Made by a program: the position numbers and the translations under genes. The notes below the pieces were generated by a model. That model was given only the letters and a program-made list of their open reading frames with translations, did no database searches and was not told the DNA's origin. Positions 31,217 to 39,400 of a DNA stretch of 64,000 bases are shown here, in pieces (the stretch's first letter is position 1; each line of letters opens with the position of its first letter). This DNA comes from DASUPK01 sp963763955. GTDB taxonomy: Bacteria > Actinomycetota > Thermoleophilia > Solirubrobacterales > 70-9. The stretch spans positions 62,001 through 126,000 of the forward strand of contig CAVXQP010000025.1 in assembly GCA_963763955.1 (NCBI GenBank). The letters are read 5' to 3'.

Positions 31217-31775
31217 CCTCGTCCGCTACTACGCCGCCGCGACCCTCGACGGGTACATCGCAGAGTCCCGACGACTCGTTGGACTGGCTACCTCATACAG
31301 GGCAGCTTCGAGGGAGCCGACTCGGATGCGAAGCAGGCCGGCTACGAGGCCTTCTATGAGGGGATCGGGGCGCTGGTGATGGGCTCCGTCACCTACGAGT
31401 GGGTCCTCGCGCACGGCGGCGCCTGGGCCTACGTGGGGAAACCCGACATGGGTGCTGAGCACACGCGAGCTCGAGCGACCCGAGGGCGAGGAGGTCGACG
31501 TCCGTGTGGTCGACGCCGAGGTTCCCGATCTGATCGACGAGATGCTCGGCGCCGCCGGGGACCAGGATCTCTGGATCGTCGGCGGCGGGAACGTTGCGTC
31601 GCAGTTCGCCGGCCACGGTCTGCTCGATCGGCTGGAGGTGACGGTGGTCCCCGTCGTCCTCGGCGAGGGCAAGCCCCTCTTCGACCGGCGGATGCCGGGC
31701 GGGCCGATGCAGCTGATCACCGCCCGGACCTTCTCCAGCGGGATGGTCGGACTGACCTACGAGGTCAGGCGCGCC
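31212..31775 (+). pseudogene. Dihydrofolate-reductase-like (RibD C-terminal) gene, three frame breaks
   Basis: Pieces in three frames join into a RibD-C/DHFR-like protein of about 185 residues: MSLVRYYAAATLDGYIAES; then DDSLDWL; then GSFEGADSDAKQAGYEAFYEGIGALVMGSVTYEWVLAHGGAWAYVGK; then LSTRELERPEGEEVDVRV and WIVGGGNVASQFAGHGLLDRLEVTVVPVVLGEGKPLF. Breaks lie near 31268, 31291 and 31441, each explained by one extra base. Family similarity ends near 31775 without a stop; the next in-frame stop is at 31994, well inside the convergent HAD gene. As sequenced it cannot make a full protein. Confidence 0.72.
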
Positions 31776-32452
31776 GCAGAGGGAGCGGATCCGCTCGGGG
31801 CTGAGCTGCTCGAGCGAGTCGAGCAGGACGGCGCCGCGAGATCGACGGCCTCGGGCTCGGGAGGGAAGTCCGAGTTGGGGACGGCGATCACGGTCATCCC
31901 AGCGGAGTCCGCCGAGCGGATCCCGTTGGTCGAGTCCTCGATCGCGGCACAGACCTCGGGCTCGACCTCCAGCCTCCTCGCCGCCTCGAGATAGACGTCG
32001 GGCGCCGGCTTGCCGCGCTCGACCTCCTCTGATGAGACCGTGGCCTTGAATCGATCGGCGATGCCGGCGAGGTCGAGGACCAGGTCGATCACGTTCCGGT
32101 TCGAGGAGGAGGCGAGTCCGAGCGGCCACTCGGCCGCGAGCGCCTCGACGGCGTCCACGGCGCCGGGTAGCAGCGGCAGCCGCTCCCGGTAGAGCTCCAC
32201 CAGCCGATCGGCCACCTCGGCGGAGATCCGCTCCGGCGGCCCCGGGACGCCGAGCTGGTCGTGCATGTAGGTGGACCACTCGATCGAGCTCATGCCGAGC
32301 ATCTCCCACTGGGCCCGCTCCTGCCAGTGACCGCCGGTCTCCTCGGTGTACTCCCTCTTCACACGCACCCAGGCGGACTCGGAGTCGAGCAGGACGCCAT
32401 CGAGATCGAAGATGACGGCGGCGATCCGGCCCTGCTGAGCTCGCGGCGCCAC
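31757..32452 (-). CDS. HAD family phosphatase, beta-phosphoglucomutase-like
   Basis: The 231-residue protein is a class IA HAD hydrolase. Motif I is AVIFDLDGVLLDSESAW, motif II lies in GLASSSNRNVID, motif III is GKPAPDVYLEAARRL, and motif IV is CAAIEDSTNGIRSADSAGM. The cap resembles phosphoglucomutase/phosphoglycolate phosphatase-like enzymes; the substrate is unknown. The last 20 or so residues (PSCSTRSSSS onward) look out of frame: a 1-nt change near 31832 would give AVLLDSLEQLSPERIRSL, as expected. Its GTG follows the ileS stop directly (TGAGTG), so it is translationally coupled. Confidence 0.78.
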   Translation of the reverse strand: MAPRAQQGRIAAVIFDLDGVLLDSESAWVRVKREYTEETGGHWQERAQWEMLGMSSIEWSTYMHDQLGVPGPPERISAEVADRLVELYRERLPLLPGAVDAVEALAAEWPLGLASSSNRNVIDLVLDLAGIADRFKATVSSEEVERGKPAPDVYLEAARRLEVEPEVCAAIEDSTNGIRSADSAGMTVIAVPNSDFPPEPEAVDLAAPSCSTRSSSSAPSGSAPSAARLTS

Positions 32453-35400
32453 TCAGGCCTTGGAGACGCCGATGAGCAGCTCGCGGCCCTCGATCGTCGC
32501 CTTCTCGCCGGCGCCGTTGTAGCCGACGGAGGTCGCCAGGGTCTCGCCGGCGATGTAGGACTCGTGCTCCCTCGCGGCGGCGAGCAGCTCGTCGTCGCCG
32601 CCGAGCTCGAGCGAGATCCGATCGGAGACCTCGAGGCCGGCCTGCTTGCGGGCCTCCTGCACCGCGCGGACCACCTCGCGGGCGAGCCCCTCCCGGCGCA
32701 GCTCCTCGTCGAGGTCCAGTTCCAGTGCCACGGCGTGGCCCGCCTCGGCCTCCACCTGGTAGCCCTCCAACGGCTCCATGACCAGGTTGATGTCGTCGGC
32801 AGTCAGGGTGTGGTCCTTCCCGTCGACCTGGATGCCCACCTCCTCTCCGCCCTCGAGCGCATCGGCGACCGCCGCCGCCTCGAGCGCTGCGATCGCCGCG
32901 GCGGCCTGAGGCATGCTCTTGCCGAAGCGCGGTCCGAGCGAGCGGTAGTTCGGCTTGACGCGATAGGCGACCAGCTCCGCCTCGCTCTGCACGAAGTCGA
33001 GCTCCTTGACGTTGAGCTCCGAGGCGACGACCTCGGAGAGCCGCTCGATCGCCGAGCGCTCGGCATCCGAGGCGACCACGACCGCCTTGCGAAGAGGCTG
33101 GCGGAGCTTGACCTTCGCCTGGGCGCGGGCGGCGCGGCCGAGCTCGACGGTTCGCCGGACGGCCTCCATGCCCGTTTCGAGCTCCCCATCGATCAAGCCC
33201 TCGTCGACGGTGGGAAAATCGCAGAGGTGGACCGAGTCGGGCTCGGGATTGGTCCATTCGGCGACGGGTTTCTCCAGGCCGCTCTCCCGGCCGAACAGGA
33301 GGTTCGCGTAGATCTCGTCGGCGATGAACGGCGTAAAGGGGGCGAGCAGCTTGGCGGTCTCGCCGAGGCAGAAGCGCAGCGTCTCGAGCGCCGCGGAGTT
33401 CCCGTCCCAGAAGCGTCGCCGGCTGAGGCGCACATACCAGTTGGAGAGCTCGTCCGTGAAGTCGGCGATCGCCCGCGCCGCCGAGGTGCAGTCGAAGGCC
33501 TCCATCCGCTCGCGGACCTCGGCGATCGTGCGCTGCAGCCGCGAGATCGCCCAGCGGTCGAGCTCGGTGACCCCGGGCCCCGACTGCCCGGTGGCCCACT
33601 TCGGGACGTAGGGCAGCTCGCCGGTCTCGAGCCCCGAGGCGTTGGCGTAGGTCACCCAGAACGAATAGGTGTTCCAGAGGGTGAGGAGGAAGTGACGGAC
33701 CGCCTCGCCGACGGTGTCCACCGAGAACCGGTACCCCGACCAGGGCTGCTGCGAGGCGAAGTAGTACCAGCGGAAGGCGTCGGCACCGTGGCGCTCGATC
33801 ACGTCCCAGGGCTCGACCACGTTGCCGCGGCTCTTTGACATCTTCTGGCCCTCGGGGTCGAGGATCAGTCCGAGGCAGACCACGTTGCGGTAGCTCGATC
33901 TGTCGAAGAGCAGGACCGCCTCTGCGAGCAGCGTGTAGAACCAGCCACGGGTCTGATCGATCGCCTCGCAGATGAAGTCGGCGGGGAAGCGCTCCTCGAA
34001 GAGCTCCTCGTTCTCGAAGGGGTAGTGGAACTGCGCCCACGGCATCGACCCCGAGTCGAACCAGGCGTCGATCACAGAGAGGACCCGGCGCATCCTTCCC
34101 TCACAGCCCTCGCGCTCGCAGGCCCAGTCGACCTCGTCGATATAGGGCCGATGGAGATCGTCCGGGATCTGACCGGCGCGCTCCTCGATCTCCGCAATGG
34201 AGCCCGCGCAGAAGCGCTCGTCGCAGTCATCGGCGTCGCATTCCCAGATCGGCAGGGGCGTCCCCCAGTAGCGGTCGCGAGAGAGGGCCCAGTCGACGTT
34301 CCCCTCCAGCCACTTGCCGAAGCGGCCGTGCTTGATGTGCTCGGGATGCCAGCCGATCTCCTCGTTGGCCGCCAGCATCCGATCGCGAACCTCCGTCGTC
34401 TTCACGTACCAGCTGGCCTTCGCGTAGTAGATCAGCGGGGTGTCGCAGCGCCAGCAGTGCGGATAGGCGTGCAGATAGGTCTCGGCGCGGAGCAGTCTGT
34501 CCTTGTCCTCAAGGGACCTGATGATGTCCGGGTCGGCCTCTTTCACCTTGCGGCCGGCGAAGTCTGTGATCCGATCGTCGAAGCGGCCGCGGTCGTCGAC
34601 CGGGTTCTGCAGCTTGATCCCGTACTGCTCGCCGAGACGGAAATCGTCCTCCCCGAACGCGATCGCGGTGTGGACCAGTCCGGTGCCCTCATCGGTGGTG
34701 ACGAAGTCCGCGAGCAGGACGGTGTGGCCTCGCGGGCCGTACTCGGTGATGTAGTCGAAGGGGGGCTCGTAGGAGACATCCGCGAGCTGCTTGCCCGGGA
34801 AGCTGGCCAGGATCTCGACGTCCTCGCCCAGAACCTGCTCGACCCTGTTGCGTGCAAGAACGAACACCTCGTCACCCGCCGCGGCGCCGACCTTGTCGTC
34901 GCCGCCGAGCAGCTGCGCCCGTACGTACTCGATCTCGGGCCCGGCGGCGACCGCGGCGTTGGTGATCAGCGTCCACGGGGTGGTCGTCCAGACCAGCAGC
35001 TCATCGCCGGGCTCCAGCGGGCCATCGTCCGCGTCGCGCACAGGCAGCTTCACGTAGACCGCGGGGTCCTCGACATCGTGGTAGCCGAGAGCGACCTCGT
35101 GCGAGGAGAGCGCCGTCCCGTCGCGCGGGCAGTACGGCACCACCTTGTAGTCCTCGTAGAGCCGGCCGTCGTCCCACATGCGCCTCAGGGCCCACCAGAC
35201 CGACTCGATGTACTCGTTGGTCATCGTCACGTAGGGGTCGTCGAGGTCGATCCAGAAGCCGATCCTCTCCGTGAGGCGATTCCAGTCCTCGACGTAGCGG
35301 AAGACCGATTCGCGGCAGCGCTCGTTGAACTCGGCGATCCCGAAGGCCTCGATCTCCTCCTTCGAGGTGATGCCGAGCTCGCCCTCGACCTCGAGCTCCA

Positions 35401-35680
35401 CCGGCAGCCCGTGGCAGTCCCAGCCCGCCTTCCGGGGGACGCGGTGCCCAGTCATCGTCCTGAAGCGCGGGTAGATGTCCTTGAAGACCCGGGCGAGGAC
35501 GTGATGAGAGCCCGGGCGGCCGTTAGCGGTCGGCGGGCCCTCGTAAAAGCCCCAAAGCGGCGCGGATTCCCGGTTGCCGAGCGAGCGGGGGAAGACGGCG
35601 CGCTCGTGCCAGCGCTCCAGGATCTTCTCCTCGAGCGCTGGGAAGGACTGCTTGGGGTCGACTGAGCGGAAACTCGCCAT
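32453..35680 (-). CDS. ileS: Isoleucyl-tRNA synthetase, type 2
   Basis: The 1,075-residue enzyme charges tRNA-Ile. The N-terminal class I signature lies in PPTANGRPGSHHVLARVFKDIYPRFRTM and VPRKAGWDCHGLPVE, and KMSKS is present in ILDPEGQKMSKSRGNVVEPWD. The editing domain (CP1) and a long C-terminal region follow. Length and motif details fit the type 2 (eukaryote-like, mupirocin-insensitive) form found in many actinobacteria. A CAGAAT box lies 9 nt before the ATG. A HAD gene follows with no gap. Confidence 0.95.
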   Translation of the reverse strand: MASFRSVDPKQSFPALEEKILERWHERAVFPRSLGNRESAPLWGFYEGPPTANGRPGSHHVLARVFKDIYPRFRTMTGHRVPRKAGWDCHGLPVELEVEGELGITSKEEIEAFGIAEFNERCRESVFRYVEDWNRLTERIGFWIDLDDPYVTMTNEYIESVWWALRRMWDDGRLYEDYKVVPYCPRDGTALSSHEVALGYHDVEDPAVYVKLPVRDADDGPLEPGDELLVWTTTPWTLITNAAVAAGPEIEYVRAQLLGGDDKVGAAAGDEVFVLARNRVEQVLGEDVEILASFPGKQLADVSYEPPFDYITEYGPRGHTVLLADFVTTDEGTGLVHTAIAFGEDDFRLGEQYGIKLQNPVDDRGRFDDRITDFAGRKVKEADPDIIRSLEDKDRLLRAETYLHAYPHCWRCDTPLIYYAKASWYVKTTEVRDRMLAANEEIGWHPEHIKHGRFGKWLEGNVDWALSRDRYWGTPLPIWECDADDCDERFCAGSIAEIEERAGQIPDDLHRPYIDEVDWACEREGCEGRMRRVLSVIDAWFDSGSMPWAQFHYPFENEELFEERFPADFICEAIDQTRGWFYTLLAEAVLLFDRSSYRNVVCLGLILDPEGQKMSKSRGNVVEPWDVIERHGADAFRWYYFASQQPWSGYRFSVDTVGEAVRHFLLTLWNTYSFWVTYANASGLETGELPYVPKWATGQSGPGVTELDRWAISRLQRTIAEVRERMEAFDCTSAARAIADFTDELSNWYVRLSRRRFWDGNSAALETLRFCLGETAKLLAPFTPFIADEIYANLLFGRESGLEKPVAEWTNPEPDSVHLCDFPTVDEGLIDGELETGMEAVRRTVELGRAARAQAKVKLRQPLRKAVVVASDAERSAIERLSEVVASELNVKELDFVQSEAELVAYRVKPNYRSLGPRFGKSMPQAAAAIAALEAAAVADALEGGEEVGIQVDGKDHTLTADDINLVMEPLEGYQVEAEAGHAVALELDLDEELRREGLAREVVRAVQEARKQAGLEVSDRISLELGGDDELLAAAREHESYIAGETLATSVGYNGAGEKATIEGRELLIGVSKA

Positions 35681-35689
35681 GAGCGGCGG

Positions 35690-35695
35690 ATTCTG
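35690..35695 (-). promoter_or_regulatory. Putative -10 box CAGAAT (minus strand), ileS
   Basis: CAGAAT on the minus strand is followed by 9 nt and the ileS ATG. No T-box leader, which often controls ileS in other bacteria, is visible upstream. Confidence 0.4.
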
Positions 35696-35740
35696 GCAGC
35701 CGTGAGCCTCGGGCCTGCGCCGGGCGCGGGAGACGTTGCA

Positions 35741-36166
35741 TCAGTCCTTCGGAATCGTCAACGAGCCGTCCTCTTCGAGGGTCCAGCGGGGGTGGTGTGC
35801 CACCTCCCAGGGGTAGCCGTCCGGGTCGATGAAGACTCCGGAGTAGCCACCCCAGAAGGTCTCGGCCGGCTCCCGCCCGATCGTCGCTCCGGCCTTGCGC
35901 GCCTCCTCGATCACCTCATCGACCTCCTCGGTCGAGCGGGTGTTGTAGGCGAGCGTCACCCCTCCCCACCCGCCCCCGTCGGTGACTGCGCTGTCCTCGG
36001 CAAGCTTCGCCCGGTCCCAGAGGCCGACCACCATTCCGACCGTCTGGAAGAAGACGACGTCGTCGGCCTCCTTGGCGCCCGTCTTCCACCCGAGCGCCTC
36101 GTAGAAGCGCCGCGCGCGATCGAGATCCGAGATTCCGAGCGTGATCAGGCTGAGTCGCTGCTCCAT
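35741..36166 (-). CDS. VOC family glyoxalase-like protein
   Basis: The 141-residue protein has the vicinal-oxygen-chelate fold: LSLITLGISDLDRARRFYEALGWKTG in the first half and GVFIDPDGYPWEVAHHPRW in the second. Metal ligands of glyoxalase I are only partly present, so it may be a binding or resistance protein rather than an enzyme. The ATG at 36166 follows AAGGAG. It diverges from an AraC-type regulator 92 bp away, a pairing that often reflects direct control. Confidence 0.8.
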   Translation of the reverse strand: MEQRLSLITLGISDLDRARRFYEALGWKTGAKEADDVVFFQTVGMVVGLWDRAKLAEDSAVTDGGGWGGVTLAYNTRSTEEVDEVIEEARKAGATIGREPAETFWGGYSGVFIDPDGYPWEVAHHPRWTLEEDGSLTIPKD

Positions 36167-36258
36167 GGTGGCTCCTTTCCGAGATTGCGATTGAAGCGGA
36201 CGGTATGCGGCGATCGAGTTGCTGCCTTGAACATTTCGGACGTCTCTAATTTGGAGGA

Positions 36259-36993
36259 ATGGCCTACCGCGAGCTTGCCCCGTCGAGCGACGTGTACTCG
36301 CTGGTCGCCTGCCGCTGGATGCGGCAGGCAGCGGAGGACGGATCGAGCGATTCGATCCTCGTCCTCCCGGACGGATGCGTGGACCTGCTTTGGCGGGAGG
36401 GCGAGCTGGTGCTGGCAGGACTCGATCGGACCGCCCGGCCGAGTCCGGTATCCCCCGGCGAGAGGATCCTGGGCCTGAGGCTCCGGCCCGGCGTCGCCGG
36501 CGCGGTGCTGGGCATGCCCGCGAGCGAGGTGCTCGATGTCCACCTGAGGCTGGAGGAGCTGCTCGGCCCTTCGGCGAGGGAGCTCGCCGAGCGTCTGGGG
36601 GAAACCGAGGGCGATGACGAGGCATTCGAGCTGCTCGAAGAGACGATCGGCTCCCGGATCGAAGGCGGCCCCGATCCTCTGGTGCTTGCGGCAACCCGGC
36701 GCCTCGGCTTCCCCGGAAGCCGCGTCGACCGCCTGGCCGAATCGCTCGGGATCAGCGAGCGCCAGCTCAGGCGGCGCTTTCACCAGTGCGTAGGCTACGG
36801 GCCGAAGACGCTCGACAGGGTCCTGCGCTTTCGACGGCTGGTCGCCCAATCCAGTGCCCTGGCGGCTGGCGAGAGCGACCTCGCACGGGTCGCGGCGGAC
36901 CTGGGCTACGCCGACCAGGCACACATGACGCGCGACTGCCTGCAGCTGTCGGGCCTCACTCCGGTCCAGCTTGCGGAGCTCTGGACGAGCTGA
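36259..36993 (+). CDS. AraC family transcriptional regulator (DUF6597-like N-terminus)
   Basis: The 244-residue protein has an N-terminal sensor-like domain (YRELAPSSDVYSLVACRWMR, ILVLPDGCVDLLWREGELVLAG, GLRLRPGVAGAVLGMPASEV) of the DUF6597 type and a C-terminal double HTH (VDRLAESLGISERQLRRRFHQCVGYGPKTLDRVLRFRRLV, LARVAADLGYADQAHMTRDC). A GGAGG lies 5 nt before the ATG, a normal leader unlike many neighbours. It likely controls the divergent VOC gene. Confidence 0.83.
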   Translation: MAYRELAPSSDVYSLVACRWMRQAAEDGSSDSILVLPDGCVDLLWREGELVLAGLDRTARPSPVSPGERILGLRLRPGVAGAVLGMPASEVLDVHLRLEELLGPSARELAERLGETEGDDEAFELLEETIGSRIEGGPDPLVLAATRRLGFPGSRVDRLAESLGISERQLRRRFHQCVGYGPKTLDRVLRFRRLVAQSSALAAGESDLARVAADLGYADQAHMTRDCLQLSGLTPVQLAELWTS

Positions 36994-36996
36994 GCC

Positions 36997-37449
36997 CTAG
37001 GCCGCGCGGTCCAGCTTGCGGCAGAGGTCCGCGAGCTGGCGCTTCTCGGTCTCGTCCAGCACACCGAACGCCTCGCGCACGCGCTCGGCGTGGGCGGGAA
37101 ATGCGTGGGTGACGAGGTTGTAGCCGGCCTCCGAGAGGCTGACGGCGACGGCGCGCCGGTCGCTCTCCAACCGGCTGCGGGCGACGAAGCCGCGGTTCTC
37201 CAGCGTGTCGAGCACCTCCGTGGCCGTCGCCTTGGAGGCGCCGAGGCGCCGCCGCATCGTCCGCAGCTCCAGGCGGCCCCCCGCGCTGGTCAGCAACACC
37301 AGCATCGTGAAGCCGGTCGCCGAGACACCGATCCGCTCGAGGTCCGCCGCGAGACGGCGGGTGAGGTTCGCCTGCGCCCGCACCAGCGCCTCGAGGGCGC
37401 GATGCGCGAGCGGATCGATGGGGCGAAGGGGCGTCGCCTCGTCGGTCAC
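36997..37449 (-). CDS. MarR family transcriptional regulator
   Basis: The 150-residue protein has a MarR winged helix: GFTMLVLLTSAGGRLELRTMRRRLGASKATATEVLDTLENRGFVARSRLESDRRAVAVSLSEAG, with the wing containing the conserved Asp-Arg pair. The flanking helices would form the dimer interface. Its ligand and targets are unknown; no palindrome stands out upstream. It converges on the AraC gene with 3 bp between. Confidence 0.85.
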   Translation of the reverse strand: MTDEATPLRPIDPLAHRALEALVRAQANLTRRLAADLERIGVSATGFTMLVLLTSAGGRLELRTMRRRLGASKATATEVLDTLENRGFVARSRLESDRRAVAVSLSEAGYNLVTHAFPAHAERVREAFGVLDETEKRQLADLCRKLDRAA

Positions 37450-37505
37450 GAGTGATCAAGTTATGGGCCGCGGCGGACGAATCATCCGAATCCGGCTCCC
37501 CGCCG

Positions 37506-37511
37506 TAGGAT
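37506..37511 (+). promoter_or_regulatory. Putative -10 box TAGGAT, lipoprotein gene
   Basis: TAGGAT is followed by 6 nt and the GTG at 37518, a leaderless layout. Confidence 0.5.
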
Positions 37512-37517
37512 CGGAGC

Positions 37518-38003
37518 GTGCTCCGCCCAGTCGCCATCGCGTCGCGGGCAGCCGCTCTCGCGGCCGTTGCCGCCATCGTGGGCGGGGCCGGGTGCGGCGC
37601 GAAGAAGAACGACCTCGCGCCGGCCGCCTGCCTGGTGGGCAACGAGGCCTATCTGAACGCCCTCCAGCGGGCCCCCGCGCAGGTGAGGCTCGCCGGGACC
37701 ACCCCGATCTCGGACTGCCTGGTGCCCGAGCAGGACGCGGGGCAGCTCGCCGACATCGGCCACGAGATGATCATCGCGGCAACCAAGCTGAACGCCGAGG
37801 CGCGGCGGGACCCGGGCGGGGCGGCCACCCTCCAGCTCGGCTACCTGAGCGGCGCCGTCGCGAAGGGCGCCGACCCGATCCACACCGACCTCATCCGGCG
37901 GATCAATTCGGCCGCCCAATACACCCTGACGGGAGCCACTCCGCCCGCCAGCTTCGAGAGGCCGTTCGGGCGTGGCTACGCGGCCGGACACAGCTCGGGC
38001 TAG
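37518..38003 (+). CDS. Hypothetical lipoprotein
   Basis: I do not recognise this 161-residue protein. It starts with a lipoprotein signal (AAALAAVAAIVGGAGC, lipobox ending in Cys at about residue 26), so it is probably anchored outside the membrane. The mature part is helical with two further cysteines (AACLVGNEAYLNAL, ISDCLVPEQDAG) that could form a disulfide. It ends just before the fumC promoter. Confidence 0.65.
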   Translation: MLRPVAIASRAAALAAVAAIVGGAGCGAKKNDLAPAACLVGNEAYLNALQRAPAQVRLAGTTPISDCLVPEQDAGQLADIGHEMIIAATKLNAEARRDPGGAATLQLGYLSGAVAKGADPIHTDLIRRINSAAQYTLTGATPPASFERPFGRGYAAGHSSG

Positions 38004-38004
38004 G

Positions 38005-38010
38005 TAGCCT
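38005..38010 (+). promoter_or_regulatory. Putative -10 box TAGCCT, fumC
   Basis: TAGCCT lies 1 nt after the lipoprotein stop codon and 6 nt before the fumC ATG, a leaderless layout. Confidence 0.5.
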
Positions 38011-38016
38011 GGGATC

Positions 38017-39342
38017 ATGGAAGCCAGAACCGCGGATCAGCTCTGGGGCGGAGAGACCACGAAGGCCGTCGAGAACTTCCAGATTTCGGGGCAGCCGATA
38101 CCCGCGCCCGTCATCCACTGGCTGGGCCGGATCAAGGCGGCGGCGGCCAGGACGAACGCCGAGCTCGGCAAGCTCGACGCGGACCTCGCCGAGCGAATCG
38201 CCAAGGCCGGCGACGAGGTGGCAAAGGGTGAGCACGACGACCAGTTCCCGATCGACGTCTTCCAGACCGGCTCCGGCACCTCCTCAAACATGAACGCGAA
38301 CGAGGTGATCGCCGAGCTCGCCGGTGACGAGGCCCATCCCAACGACCACGTCAACATGGGCCAGTCCTCGAACGACGTCTTCCCCTCGGCCGTCCACCTG
38401 GCGGCGCTCGGGGAGGTCCACTCCAACCTGCTCCCGGCGCTCGATGAGCTGCGCGCGGCGCTGGAGCGCAAGGGCGACGAGTTCGCGGACCTCGTCAAGG
38501 CGGGCCGCACCCACCTGATGGACGCGGTGCCGGTGACGCTCGGGCAGGAGTTCTCGGGCTACGCCGCGCAGATCCGGCTCGGGGCAGAGCGCGTGCGCTC
38601 CACGCTGGGCCGCGTCGGGCAGATCCCGCTCGGCGGCACCGCGACCGGAACCGGCCTCAACACCCATCCCGAGTTCGCCGCCAAGGTCCGCGAGAAGCTC
38701 AGCGCCGATACCGGGCTCGACATCTCCGAGCCCGCCGATCCCTTCGAGGCGCAGGGCAACCGCGACGCGCTCGTGGAGCTGTCGGGAGCGCTCAAGACGG
38801 TGGCCGTCTCGCTGTTCAAGATCGCCAATGACCTGGCGCTGATGGGGTCCGGGCCACGCGCCGGGCTCGCCGAGATAGTGCTGCCCGAACTCCAGAAGGG
38901 CTCCTCGATCATGCCCGGCAAGGTCAACCCGGTGATCCCGGAGGTCGTCATCCAGGTCGCCGACCAGGTGATCGGCAACGACTCGGCGATCACCCTCGCC
39001 GGCAGCCAGGGCCAGTTCGAGCTCAACGTCCGGGTACCCCTGATCGCCCGCAACCTGCTCGACTCGATCAAGCTGCTCGCCGCAGCCACGCGGCATCTGG
39101 ACGAGAAGTGCGTCAGCGGCATCGAGCCGAACGAGGAGATGCTCGAGCGACACGCCGAGGCGACGCTGGCGACCGCCACCGCCCTCAATCCGCACATCGG
39201 CTACGACCGTGCGGCGGAGATCGTCAAGGAGGCCCATTCCTCCGGCCGGCCGCTGCGAGAGGTGGCGAGAGAGATGGGTGTCGAGGAGGAGATCCTCGAC
39301 CAGGCGCTCGACCATCGCAAGATGGCGCGCCCCAACGACTGA
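38017..39342 (+). CDS. fumC: Fumarate hydratase, class II
   Basis: This 441-residue Fe-independent fumarase of the TCA cycle interconverts fumarate and malate. The superfamily signature GSSIMPGKVNPVIPE is complete; other active-site stretches are FQTGSGTSSNMNANEVI, NMGQSSNDVFPSAVHL and AGRTHLMDAVPVTLGQEFSGY. The length is somewhat short of the usual 460 but no motif is missing. The alternative, aspartate ammonia-lyase, is disfavoured by the GSGTSSNMNANEV and VPVTLGQE residues. Confidence 0.92.
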   Translation: MEARTADQLWGGETTKAVENFQISGQPIPAPVIHWLGRIKAAAARTNAELGKLDADLAERIAKAGDEVAKGEHDDQFPIDVFQTGSGTSSNMNANEVIAELAGDEAHPNDHVNMGQSSNDVFPSAVHLAALGEVHSNLLPALDELRAALERKGDEFADLVKAGRTHLMDAVPVTLGQEFSGYAAQIRLGAERVRSTLGRVGQIPLGGTATGTGLNTHPEFAAKVREKLSADTGLDISEPADPFEAQGNRDALVELSGALKTVAVSLFKIANDLALMGSGPRAGLAEIVLPELQKGSSIMPGKVNPVIPEVVIQVADQVIGNDSAITLAGSQGQFELNVRVPLIARNLLDSIKLLAAATRHLDEKCVSGIEPNEEMLERHAEATLATATALNPHIGYDRAAEIVKEAHSSGRPLREVAREMGVEEEILDQALDHRKMARPND

Positions 39343-39386
39343 AGGCCCACCGGAGCAGGCGCACAGATCCGGCTGGGCCCGCGGGG

Positions 39387-39392
39387 TAAGGT
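39387..39392 (+). promoter_or_regulatory. Putative -10 box TAAGGT, flavoprotein gene
   Basis: TAAGGT is followed by 8 nt and the GTG at 39401. Confidence 0.45.
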
Positions 39393-39400
39393 CGGACCCA

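Noticed and set aside
32261..35665. Long open frames on the plus strand opposite ileS (each over 500 codons)
   Set aside because: They mirror ileS codons in a GC-rich genome, lack any recognisable domain, and give Leu/Asp/Arg/Val-rich sequence typical of antisense frames.
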